Source: Nissolia schottii (taxonomy: Eukaryota > Streptophyta > Magnoliopsida > Fabales > Fabaceae). Taken from it: DNA of 64,000 bases. Location of the stretch: the NCBI GenBank assembly GCA_003254905.1, contig QANU01064405.1, positions 1,464-65,463 of the forward strand, read 5' to 3'. The translations under genes were made by a program, and so were the position numbers. The notes under the pieces are model-generated. The model was not told the origin of the DNA. It saw nothing but the letters and a program-made list of their open reading frames with translations, and made no database searches. Positions 48,746 through 59,470 of this stretch are shown one piece after another; the first letter of the stretch is position 1; the number at the start of each line of letters is the position of its first letter.

Positions 48746-49820
48746 GTTCCTCTTTTTCGCGACATTCCAGGTGAGTAGTGGTCCCGGTGCGTCGATGGTT
48801 CCACCTCGGTGGTTCGTCAATAGAGTTAGTTATGCTTATAACATGCTAGTAGATATTATATACATGCTCAGTAGAGGCCATGCTTATGTGTTATACATGT
48901 CATGTTATTTATGCTCATATTATCCTATGCTATGCTATGTTAGGACAGAGACCTAGACCCATAGACATATCCCATAAAACTGTTTGGATAGGATTATGTT
49001 AGGTTCTTGCTAAGGCAATACTTGGTACTTAAGATGTCAGATGTGACGCACCTCTCTTACTTGGGAATCTTGTCCTAAGTGTGGGACCTCAGTCCTTGAG
49101 CTCAGACTAATAAACAAGATTAACTAACTAGAACACACTTGTCATAATCAGTAGCCTTAGGCCTTAACAACATGGGTAACTAAAGACAACTCTCCTTAAA
49201 AAGTTCACAAACAATAGATTCTAAGGTAGATGACCTAGAACAGTACGAGGTCCTACGACCTCGTAACCCAGACCCAACAGTAGATAGATATGAGTGCAAG
49301 GCTCCTCAGCTATGGCATGCATGCTCTACTACACCTCCGAGCGCAAGGCTCCTCAGACTTAGGGTATGCATACCCTTACAAGCATTCGGGTTGCGTGCGT
49401 ACTGAAACCACCCGGATTTATCTTGGTGAAGTAAAGTCGAGCTGGGGCTCCATTGAGTTGTGCTCCTCTGCTAGAGGACGTGGGTATACGTACAACAGAT
49501 CAGTTTTATATTCTAGCAGCTAATTCAGTTTACGCAGTATATTCAGTTTATTTAGTCTTATCCAGATAGCAGCTATATATGCTTTAATTGTTGTATATTC
49601 TTTCAGTATATATATGCATCTATATGCCATGGTATTATATGCAGTATGCTATTTGTGTAGCATCGAGGTACCCACCACTGAGATGACAAACTCACCCCTC
49701 TGTCGATAACATTTTCAAATTCGGCCGAGGATAGTGTTAACGCCCCTCTCGTCTAGTGAGTTAGATTTCAGACGTTAGTGGTAAGCTCCACTTCACAGTG
49801 GGGACTACCCGAGTTATATA
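48746..49820 (+). repeat. Probable outer gypsy LTR, left part
   Basis: Non-coding sequence with LTR-like features: AGTGGTAAGCTCCACTTC at about 49780. It appears to continue at 53347-53598, which ends TTGGGGCGTGACA, a typical gypsy LTR 3' end. This suggests an LTR split by the solo LTR at 49821. The left boundary is not clear. Confidence 0.4.
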
Positions 49821-51059
49821 TGTAACATCCCGATTTTTCCTTAGAGAAATAATCGTAAACATAAATATTTAATTAATTTTCTAATCATGATTAGGGAATT
49901 AAAATGGGAAACTAATAGGTAGAATATCCCTAGGAAATAAGAAGTGTCGCGGCAGGAAGTTTGGCAGACAACCGAACAGTCGTTGTTCGTCGATGAAATT
50001 TTCTGGCGCGCAAAAGGTGTCCGCGAAAATAATCCCCCGGGAAAAAACTCACAAACACTTTTAAATATTAATACCCTTACGTAGGGGGAAATTGGAGGAT
50101 TGCGACGGTATAAACGAAATATTTTTTGGACGACCGTGCGCGACGCACCGAGACTGCGAGCGATAAAACACGAGCGAACCGGAACCGGGGGAAAATGAAA
50201 TTTCAGCAGCTGACCAGGAGGGGGAGGGCTGCACGGTTTGATGGTGATTTTGTCCAATCCCCTAAATCATGCTTCCAAATTCCCATCACCTTACTTGCCT
50301 TACACACTTCACCAAATCCCATCACATGGCCATACCTATGCCCATGCTTTCTACTATTCATCACTTTTTCTAAATCCTAAAGTTCAATTAATTTCCCTCA
50401 CCCTCAGCCCTTAAAACTGAGACCTCATTCTCCCAAAGTCAATCCTCTTCTTCACTCCCCTGACGCCTTGCATTCTTCTCTCCACACGGTTTCTAAAGTT
50501 TTTCTCCCATCCCACCACACTTTGCCTATAGACTACACTTCCATAAGCCAAGCAAACCGTGCCAGAAACAATTGCTCTTAAAGCTTTCCTTCATTTTTCT
50601 CTAAACACAGCCCTCAAGTCTCCTCATCTCTGTTCATTTCCTTCTATCCGAAATCATGGGGCAACCCCATCACCCTCCACCTTGCTCACGAACTTGTCAT
50701 CTTGGAGAAGGGAGGAGCTCAAGCTTTGGAGACAACAAGGCTTGTGGGACTTCACTCCAAGCTTCCCTCACCACCGCCAGGTCCTTCTACAGGTGGGTAA
50801 CTATGGCTTACTCACCTATTTGGTGGTTATGTTTGCTTATGTGTGTATATGTATGTTTCTCTGTACGTATGATTATGTATGCTAGAGCTCATGCTAGGAT
50901 TTAGGAGTGATTCTGAAAGGTCCTGTGACCTGGATTAGATAGGTTTTGATAGTTAGAATATGTGTGAAAAACTCAAGGAGCATCCATGAGCAAAAGGGGA
51001 AGAAAAGCAAGAAAAACAAAGAAAACAGAGTTTGGTTCGTTAGGTATTGCGGGGTAGTT

Positions 51060-51535
51060 CCGCGGAGAGTAACCGAGGGTAGTCTAGAGTTGTTGAGCGG
51101 CACCTGGGATGATGCTGAGTGATTCCGCGGAGAGAGACTGAGAGCAGGCTAGCGAGTTGCTGAGTGGGTTCCGCGGAGGTCCCCTAGAGTTGTAGAGAAG
51201 ATTTTCCTAAGCTGTTGAGTGGAGTCTAGAGTTGCTGAGTGAGCACCAGCAGTTTGCTGGGTGGGTTCCGCGGAGGATCCCTGGAGAGCTGAAAGGGTTA
51301 CGTAGAGGGTGCTGAGTGGGTTCCGCGTAAGACCCTGGAGTGCTGAGAATGTTATGTAGAGAGCACTGAGTGGGTTCGGCGGAGGATCCTTGGAGTGTGG
51401 TGCTGAGTGGGTTCCGCGTAGGACCCCTGAAGTGCTGAGAGGGTTATGTAGAGTGCTGAGTGGGTTCCGCGGAGGATCCCTGGAATGCTGAGAAGGTTAC
51501 GTGAAGAGTTCTGAGTGGTTTCCGCGGAGGTTCAT
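51060..51535 (+). repeat. GC-rich minisatellite (TGCTGAGTGGGTTCCGCGG)
   Basis: Roughly eight to ten diverged units of 45-65 bases share TGCTGAGTGGGTTCCGCGG and AGGATCCCTGGAG, often followed by GAGAGGGTTATGTAGAG. Confidence 0.85.
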
Positions 51536-51929
51536 GCATTATGATTATTTAAAGTAATATGTATGACTGAAATATGTGAACTATGTGATGAAGTATGTTC
51601 ATGCATTATGATTATTTAAAGTAATATGTTAGCATGCCATGCATCATGATAGGGTACATTCAGAGGACTAGAAGTTAATCACGTAATGAGTAAAGATTAT
51701 AATGGAAATGAACCTTAGGGAACAAGTCATGTCATATTATGTGCGGAAGAGGAGAAGAAAGAAGAAATGTTATGAGAAAGTTAAGATGAGAATACAAAGA
51801 AATGCTATGAGAAAGATAAGATGATAATATGCTGAAATGATATGAGAACGAAAGAAAAGATGAAAGAATATGAGAAAGAGAAAGAAAAGATGATATGCTG
51901 AAAGAATATGAGAAAGGGAAAGAAAAGCT

Positions 51930-52262
51930 GATGTGCTGTTGGTAGGTGGCTGGCAGCGGGTTCACTCTTCTGTCGGTAGGTGGCTGGCAGGAGAGGTGAA
52001 TCGATTAGCACAACCCTCCTGTCGGTAGGTAGCTGGCAGGATGCGGGGTCACTTCCCTGTCTGCAGGTGGATGGCAGGGAAGGGGACGATGGTTGTTGTC
52101 GGTAGGTAGCTGGCAACGGATTCACAGAGATGAATCAATTATGCTGTATTATGTTGTTGTTGGTAGGTAGCTGGCAACGGATTCACCCCTACTAGCAACG
52201 GATTCACAGAGATGAATCAATTATGTTGTTGTCGGTAGGTGGCTGGCAACGGATTCACTGAG
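51930..52262 (+). repeat. Minisatellite with GTCGGTAGGTGGCTGGCA core
   Basis: Seven or so units share GTCGGTAGGTGGCTGGCA (or GTAGCTGGCA), most followed by GGATTCAC and GATGAATC, at spacings of about 50-75 bases. Confidence 0.88.
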
Positions 52263-52387
52263 ATGAATCAACTAAAGAAAAGAATATGAAAGTATGAAAG
52301 AAAAGCATGAAAGAAAGTTATGCAAGGAAGAGGAAAGTAAACAAAAGAGTACAGTATAAAAGAAAGAAAGAAAGAATTACAGTACGT

Positions 52388-52455
52388 GATGTATGCTGGA
52401 ATGTATGTATGCTGGAATATATGTATGCTGGAATGTATGTATGCAATGTATGTAA
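52388..52455 (+). repeat. Short tandem repeat (GTATGCTGGAAT)
   Basis: Three to four units of about 16 bases carrying GTATGCTGGAATGTAT. Confidence 0.85.
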
Positions 52456-53346
52456 AAATGTATATATGAAAGTATGAACAAGTAAGAAGATAAGTAAATA
52501 TGAAGAGGGTAAGTAAATATGATGTAAGTACCGTCAAGAGAACGCTCGAGACGGCTAGGTATGTATAAGCGAATAAAAGTAACAAGCACGAGAACTTAGT
52601 AAGAAAAGATTAGTTCCCCCCTATCACCTAGTAATGTAGATAAAGCTGTTCAGGACTTTAGGCCAGATCATAATCAGTAGGAATGTTAGTATGCATGTTC
52701 ACTTAGAAACACCTGAGCGGCGGAATCATAATTGAGTAGAAAAATAAAGAACGATCCCCAAGGTTACCCAATGAGGACCCAAGGTTCTCACCCCCACTCC
52801 ATTATGATTCTAGGATGGCATGACATGTACGCCGAGACGGAGCCGGTATCGAAAGACATGCAGAGATATGGACGTCAGAGGATTCCGAGGAAGCGACGGA
52901 CTAAGACTTCTGTTTTATGTTTTAGATTAGCTTAAGGGATTAGGTGCTCCCTTAGCTCATATGGAAACGTATTATGACTTGTATACTTGATTTTATAATT
53001 ATGTATTATTATTTGACTGTGCAACTATGTGATGGACCGAATACTTGTATGTTTATGTATTTCTCTTATAAGATCTCTAACACTGCCACTCTGTAATTAG
53101 TTATTGCTTAAGTCCATTGGGACTCTATCGTTTGTATCTTTATATGCTATCTTAATCACGCACGGCTTCTACTTTATAAAATGATAATGCACACGAATGA
53201 TTTTCAAAATGGTCCATATTTTCAAGTAAGAAATATTTGTCAAGCTAAAAGTAGGGGCTAGAAGTAACCCCACCAAAGCTGAAAACAACCTAGTGAGCTT
53301 TGTTTACTACGTACGGGTAAACAGTTAGCTAGGGTGTTTCAATATA

Positions 53347-53598
53347 CAGTTATGCTCCAGACATCTAGGGTAAGGTCCTTATTTTTGCATTCATGTATTT
53401 CATTTTAGTCATGACATTATGTAAACTCAATATTTATTTCAGAATAGTTATTTGAACAGTTATGTTATAAAAGAGATTTTAAAGATAAAGTTATTTATTC
53501 ATCATTATGAGCATTTAATACATGTTTAGTATGCCATGTCAAAGCTTCCATAGGGAAGTAATCCTACGTGCGGTCATGTCTTAAGTTGGGGCGTGACA
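53347..53598 (+). repeat. Probable outer gypsy LTR, right part
   Basis: Continues the sequence interrupted by solo LTR B and ends at TTGGGGCGTGACA. See the left part at 48746. Confidence 0.4.
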
Positions 53599-54551
53599 CC
53601 CACAATAACCACAAGATAATTAGCTTTTGGACATAAATGTGTTATGTTGATCCTTGTTTCTATTCTTATGTTTTTCCACTGACATATTTTGGCTTGTTTG
53701 GGATGATTGATTGATCTTGATAATGTCCTTGATTATTGTGACCCTTTTCTTGATTTCATTGGCTTGATGTGTGATTAATCTATGCATAGTATGTTTCTTG
53801 GCTTGAAATTTGATGTGTGATGAATCAATGGATAGTACTTTTTCTGGTTCTAGACTTGGATTATGTTGATTTGTTGGGGGGGGGGACGTGGATATGGATT
53901 GGAAAAAGCTTGGTTTGTAGTATTGACCTTTAGCCTTCTGATTGTTCAGTATTATGGCATGACGTGACCAACCATTTAATATAAAACGTGTGTATATACA
54001 ATAATTGGGGTGATTTAGAAATTAGGACTAAGCACAGTAAAACCTCTTGGCCTAACCCAGGGAACGCAAGCTCCTTCACTTGCTTGTGTATCTGGTTTAG
54101 CACATTGTCTCTCTCACATCAAATTAGAATTAACCCCCCTCCCCAATATTCATGTCATAATTCAATTTACAATTTAAATTGAGCTACAAAATTATATTTA
54201 TATACTTTCAAGGAAGTTCCTTTAGTTGTTCTCAGCATTGATGCCAAAGCCAAGCAAGTGGAAATCAGAGGAAGCATTGATGGCTATTGGATAAGATGCT
54301 GGTAGGACAAAGACATCACCTCGAGAAAATCTCACTGAGTACCTACACATTTCTCTCCTTCCCTCTTATTGTTCCTCTTCCTCTTCCTCCACATATTGTC
54401 GGTGTCGGTGCTGGTCGTCTCTTAGGCAAAAAAACCAAAATTCAATTGTGCAACAAATACCAATTCTGTCTCACATAAAAATAAAGGAAACCAACCTATT
54501 TAGCAAAATACCATTACATTGTGCTATTGCCTATTTCCCATTTTTTGTCCA
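53599..54551. other. Intergenic sequence, no gene seen
   Basis: Contains a G-run at 53876-53885 and short ORFs without recognisable domains. Confidence 0.5.
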
Positions 54552-54680
54552 ATGACCTCTTTCTCTTATGCTATTGTCTTCTTCTTGCTCTTCCTTATCT
54601 CTACGCCTTCCATGGTTGACTTTGCTGGCAAAGGCAAATTGAACAAAGATGTTGATATTAAAGTGAAAACAAGAGCATAA
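54552..54680 (+). CDS. Candidate small secreted peptide (42 residues)
   Basis: The ORF starts with an N-terminal hydrophobic stretch, TSFSYAIVFFLLFLISTPSM, that looks like a signal peptide, followed by a short basic tail with KGKLNKDVDIKVKTRA. It is too short for most ORF filters. Its 3' end (from about 54650) lies in a repeat shared with 43.8 kb, which lowers confidence that it is a conserved gene. No family is recognised, and it could be the first exon of a longer gene or chance. Confidence 0.28.
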   Translation: MTSFSYAIVFFLLFLISTPSMVDFAGKGKLNKDVDIKVKTRA

Positions 54681-55110
54681 CAGGATAACCTCAATTAAAA
54701 ATTGACAGTATAGGAGGTCGTGTTGATGATGATGTGATTTTTAACCAAGAAGTTTGGACAAATCAAAACAGTTGTTGTATTCATATTAGAGACATACAGA
54801 CATGTGTGCTGGTGATAGGGACTTTGTATGGGCAAAGTCCCACATCGGGTAGTATGGGCTGCTTGATGGGGTATTTAAGCTCTTGGCTCTCCCTCCCTAA
54901 CAGCTAGCTTTTGGGGATAGGCTCTCCAGGGGTTTGGGTACCTATCAGCTGGACACTTGACAAATATCCTTTTACTTATATTTTATAAAATTGTACTTTA
55001 TTAAATTTTTATACTCATAAAATTAGGAGTTTCATAATAGTCAGATAGATAAATATAGTTTATGTATAACTTTTAGAGAAGTGCTTAGGAATCCTACATT
55101 TTTATTTTCT
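54640..55110 (-). repeat. Inverted copy of the repeat at 43.53-43.83 kb
   Basis: The reverse complement matches 43525-43835 over about 310 bases: shared CATCATCAACACGAC, TACTGTCAA, CAAAACAGTTGTTG and AAAATTGTACTTTATT-type blocks. This copy is interrupted by an LTR-like insert at about 54804-54952. Confidence 0.75.
54804..54952 (+). mobile_element. Small LTR-like insertion with promoter module
   Basis: About 149 bases absent from the 43.6-kb copy of the surrounding repeat, so a true insertion. It contains GTCCCACATCG (54837-54847) and TATTTAA (54872-54878). GTCCCACATCG matches the plant snRNA upstream sequence element and also occurs in many small plant LTRs. Termini and duplication are imprecise. 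Confidence 0.55.
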
Positions 55111-55383
55111 AGCTTATCCTTCTGCCCATCTCATGCATACTTAGGCTAAAAAAGAGGACTCAAGAAATTCTCTAATTTTTATCAACTTTTATATCATGAT
55201 TTATCACCTTTTAATTTAATCAATGTAAATATTTTTACACAAACATTTACATCAATAGAAGTGTTTGGTTATGATATTCATTGCCTTAAAAATCTCGGAT
55301 TTCCAATGGCATCATACAAATTTTTACAATTTCTGTGAACAGTATAATGTCCATGTAAATTACAGATTTTCATTTCAGATAGG

Positions 55384-56130
55384 GCAATCATTGATGCGAA
55401 TTTCGCACACTAGCAAGTGTACTAATCCGTACATGTAATAAGAGTGAGTATTAAAACTTAGATTGTCGAACACGTGAGGATAATATTACACTAGATTTTA
55501 ATTAACAAATAACTTGATTAAATTGATTGGAAGAGTTTTGGAAAATTGGTTTTGAAGATAATAAAATAAAATATATAAATAATAAAGAAAAAATAACAAC
55601 TAAATAGAAGGTGAAAGAGGTTGTGGAGATGGATACTATGGCACTTGACTTTACCTACTCTAGACTCAGGCGTATTCATAGACAAGCACACACAATTATT
55701 CAAAAACATTGTTATTCAATTATTAATCTCGTTAATTAATGGCCGGGGTTCCTATCCTAATCACAAGCCTCTCTCAAGGTCTAACTATTATCTTACCTAG
55801 AGTGGTTACTCAATCTCTTGGCATAACCTAATATATTAAAAGCACGAATAATTTGTGAATTCCCCACATATGACCACATAGGTTGCTTTTGTTCTTCTCC
55901 GATTGTCGCTCAACCTATGGTTTCTATAACAAAGCACTCTCACATTCCTTTTCTCAAATTCATGCAAGACAATAATTCATTCAATTAAGGACCAATTAAT
56001 CAAAAGAATTAAGAAAAATTCATAGAAATTTAATTAACATCAGTAGAAAAACTAAATAACAAAGGTTTTATGATAACATCGTCAAAGAAACAGTTACATC
56101 AATGCCTTAGTAAGGACTTAGTTCATAATG
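55384..56130 (-). mobile_element. Gypsy-type LTR 3' segment, minus strand
   Basis: On the minus strand, TGTACGGATTAGTACACTTG then CTAGTGTGCG is a common end of plant Tat/Athila-like LTRs, preceded by the region matching in style 37.1-37.6 kb. No internal domains are present. Confidence 0.4.
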
Positions 56131-56399
56131 GAAGATGACAAAAAGAAAACAAAACCAAAAACTAAGGACTCCATGGAGAAACAATGGTAGAGACTTGACT
56201 TGGGGACAGATTGGGATATCTCTCTCATTGCATCACACCCCTAGAGTCTTCGTCTTCACACCTGCCCCTAGACATGACGCAGATGATCATGACGATTCAA
56301 TGAGCCCTGGATACACTCCAAGCCCCAGTCTACCTCGCCATAGCGACCACTCTTGATTTCTCTTTTTTATTTTAATATTGTTTTAATAGATATTTAATT

Positions 56400-57081
56400 T
56401 CATTTTTATGAATATTAAATGTATTGGATATTTAATTTTATTTTAATTAATATTAATTATGTTATTTACAATTAAGATTTTTTTTATTTCATATATTTTT
56501 GACTGATATCCACCAGTATCATGAATAATATTATTATAATAAAACTAATTACCGGCGGATATATCTGTCGGTAACTGTCATAGAGACATCATTCCTATAA
56601 CAGCTTACCGACAGATTATGTATCCGATGATAACTAGTTATTGATGACCTCTATACCGTCAAATGTTTACAAAAAAAAATGTTGGTATAGTAATGTGTGT
56701 GCGCATATATATATATATACATATAATTGTAATGAATATTGAATTTTAATATTAATTATGTTATTTATTATTATAAATTTTATTTTTTAAAATTTTATAG
56801 TTTTTTATGGATATATCCGTTGCTACGTAAATAATATCAATAGATTACAACTACTTATCGACAGATATATCTGTCAGTAACTGTTCTCAAAGGCATGGTT
56901 CCTGTGATGTGTTACTGGCTGATATATCTACAGCTAACTATCGGCGAATACATAATCAAACACTAACAAGTTACCAATGAGCTAAATACCATCGAATATT
57001 TTCTGATGCAAAATTCGCTGAAAACTTTAAAATTCGTCAGTAATTTAATAAAATTCATTGGTATATAGCGTATTTCTAGTG
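56400..57081. mobile_element. CACTA-type non-autonomous element (right end)
   Basis: The right terminus read inward is CACTAGAAATACGC (57081 downward), the classic CACTA/EnSpm end. Subterminal repeats of TACCGGCGGATATATCTGTC and its complement occur at about 56550, 56605 and 56855-56880. The left CACTA terminus was not found, and no transposase is encoded, so the extent is uncertain. Confidence 0.6.
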
Positions 57082-58394
57082 GTGTAATTTATTATTTACT
57101 ATTTACTATTTTTTTAGTATTATTACTTTAAATTATTACTAATATTTATTCTTATTACAACTTATTCTTTTCATCAACATTTTAATTATGAATAATTAAT
57201 TATTGTCATTATTTAACTATTTATTATTATATATTATTTTTATTATTAATATATAAATATAAAATTATGATAGAAGAAAAAATAAACCTTATACATTAAA
57301 GTATAATTAGGTCTAATCCGTCATTTATTGGCTTGATAGAGTTTACGTCACTTTAACATATAAGAGTTCATTAACGTATAACCTATTGCAATATTTTGGT
57401 TGCTCTTTATAAATGATACTAAACAGACCCTTAAACATACATAAAAATAACTAAATAGAAAGAATAAAATAAGTGTCAAATATAAGGATGAATCTGTAAT
57501 ATTTGCCAAAATAAACAACAAAACAAATAAGAAAGAAGGTAAATGCAATGAAAAACATAAAGATGTGGGATGCTATGAGAAGATGTTAATCCAAATTTAA
57601 TTTTTAAACCCTAGAAGCCGTGATCTATAGAGTATAAAAGAATCCTAATTTCAAAGTTTAAAAAATAACTCATTTTAGAGATGAGATTTTATTGTTGTGT
57701 GATTGCTAGTAATAAAAAAAATTGACGAGATTAGAAAAAAAAATCGATTCTAGAATAGATGAAAAAATTCAAGCAAAAAAAATAAAGCTAAGATGCATAT
57801 TTTTCAAACAAAATGACAAGTGATCAAGGTGTATATTGATGACAAACAAAACGACAGTCAGATGGTCAAGTATTCAACACATTCGGCTCTTGGACGTCAT
57901 GTCTACCACTACATTTAACGGCTGACATGATAAGCTGACTTTTCTGATACATTTAACAGATGGTCAAGGATTTCAACCTTTAGAATTGTTCAAATGAGTC
58001 CGGCTACACATACACAAAAAAATATACATTATACATACAGTTTATATTTATACACACAAAATTTATGTTTTAATGTCTGTAATGTTTGTGCACTTAATTA
58101 AGTATAATTGAGAATATTATCTATAAATTTATAATGTTTGTGTGCTCATGAAAATAAAATTTATGTATTATTAATAATGTATATATAAATGTTTAAAATT
58201 GAATGTATATATAATATTTTTATGGTTCAAAGGAAGTATGAGTAATCAACAAATTCGGGCGCACATTTAACGAATGTTATTAGACGAGTGAAGATTTCAA
58301 CGTAATCTGGTCTTGGACATCAATCTAGGACGTACATTTAAGGAGTGTTATTGGATGAGTTGATATTTTTACATCATTTGGTCTTGGACATTAT
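57082..58394. other. AT-rich intergenic DNA
   Basis: Very AT-rich. Two to three diverged units with ACATTTAACGAATGTTATT and TCTGGTCTTGGACAT occur at 57890-58395. No gene recognised. Confidence 0.5.
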
Positions 58395-58975
58395 GTTATA
58401 AATAAGAGTTTAGATAAATTTGCGAAATTTTAATAAATTTGAATTGTAAATTTAATTCATAAATTCGTAAGAATATATATATTTAAAGAATATTATTGAA
58501 AGAATATATCATAAAATTAATTAAATTAAACATGATTAAATAACATATTTATTATTGAATATTAAATAATGCTAACTTTATAACAAAATAAACTAAAGAG
58601 ATATTATGAAATATAATTTTTTGCACGACTCATTTGTTAAATTGTACTTTATTTTGTCCACACGCTACTTTATAATTTGATAAAACATAATTTAATTATA
58701 ATAGATATGAAAAATAAGCTTAATAAACTCACTAGATACATTATAACATAAATAAGTTTACTAAGTATCTAACAAAAGTTACTGAAATTATACGTTACGA
58801 GGGAAAAATTAAGTATAAATTATAAACTAGTTAGACATTAGTAAAATGAAAAGTTTATCAATTTTTTTTTTTCAATTAAACCCGTACGAGTTTACCAAAC
58901 ATAAGGTTTACATGCAAGTAAACTCATTTTTGTGTTGTAAAATTGCAAACTCATAAGAGTTTAACAATTGACTCG
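58395..58975. mobile_element. Decayed relative of the 48.0-kb hAT MITE
   Basis: Aligns along its length with 48017-48581. Shared blocks include ATATCATAAAAT, AGTATCTAACAAA, GTACGAGTTTACC and GAGTTTAACAA near the right end. Termini are eroded and no target duplication is visible. Confidence 0.65.
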
Positions 58976-58978
58976 AGA

Positions 58979-59263
58979 ATAGAGATGACAATTTGTACCC
59001 TATTCGCGGGTACCCGCCCTAGCCCAACCCAATGGGTAGTGTAAAAATCTATTCTTCAATTCAATGAGTAAAAATTATTTTTAGAAAGTAACGTATGATA
59101 AAATAAGGGTTTAGATATATTTTGTTTGGATAGAGTTAAGCTTTTTTTTTTTTTTTTTCAAAACTTACATGTATAGTATGATATGATAAGATTTATTCTT
59201 ATTCATTATTCAATAGGTTCAAAAAAGAGTTAAGTCAAAATCCTTCCCATTTACATCCCTGTT
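58979..59263. mobile_element. MITE upstream of the BAHD gene
   Basis: Ends read inward are TAGAGATGACAATTTGTACC and CAGGGATGTAAATGGGAAGG, an imperfect inverted pair of the TAGGGATGNCAATGGG type common in hAT-like MITEs. It ends about 120 bases before the presumed TATA box. Target duplication is not clear. Confidence 0.5.
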
Positions 59264-59380
59264 CAAGAGGTTGACTAGCATAACTACGTCTAATAATCAG
59301 CATTTAGTAACCACGTAACAATATGTGCATCCAATTGCCTCATGACATTGACCAAAACAAATAAAAAATTGTGCGCTTTA

Positions 59381-59393
59381 CCTATATATATAA
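59381..59393 (+). promoter_or_regulatory. TATA box of the BAHD gene
   Basis: CTATATATATAAT lies about 85 bases upstream of the preferred start codon (59471). This placement supports that start over the upstream in-frame ATG at 59342, which would precede the TATA box. Confidence 0.6.
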
Positions 59394-59470
59394 TGTTGCA
59401 CCAATGGAGAACGTCCAATTCATTCCTGCGTCATTCGATATCCATTCCTTCTCCTCAAGCCTGCGATTTA

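Larger units (their letters stand above)
49821..53341 (+). mobile_element. Solo LTR of the long gypsy-type family (copy B)
   Basis: 3521 bases from TGTAACATCCCGATTTTTCC to AGGGTGTTTCA (the canonical TTACA end has one substitution), flanked by duplication ATATA (49816-49820 and 53342-53346). There is no PBS or coding region. GTGGGTAAC occurs at about 50792, and a TGGTCCATATTTTCAAG block near the end matches copy A. It carries three internal tandem arrays. Longer and more GC-rich than copy A. Confidence 0.88.

Noticed and set aside
54837..54912. A U6 or U3 snRNA gene
   Set aside because: The USE and TATA are present, but downstream sequence does not resemble U6 or U3, and the module sits in a mobile insert.
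59342..59470. Upstream in-frame start for the BAHD enzyme
   Set aside because: It lies before the likely TATA box and adds 43 residues not typical of the family.
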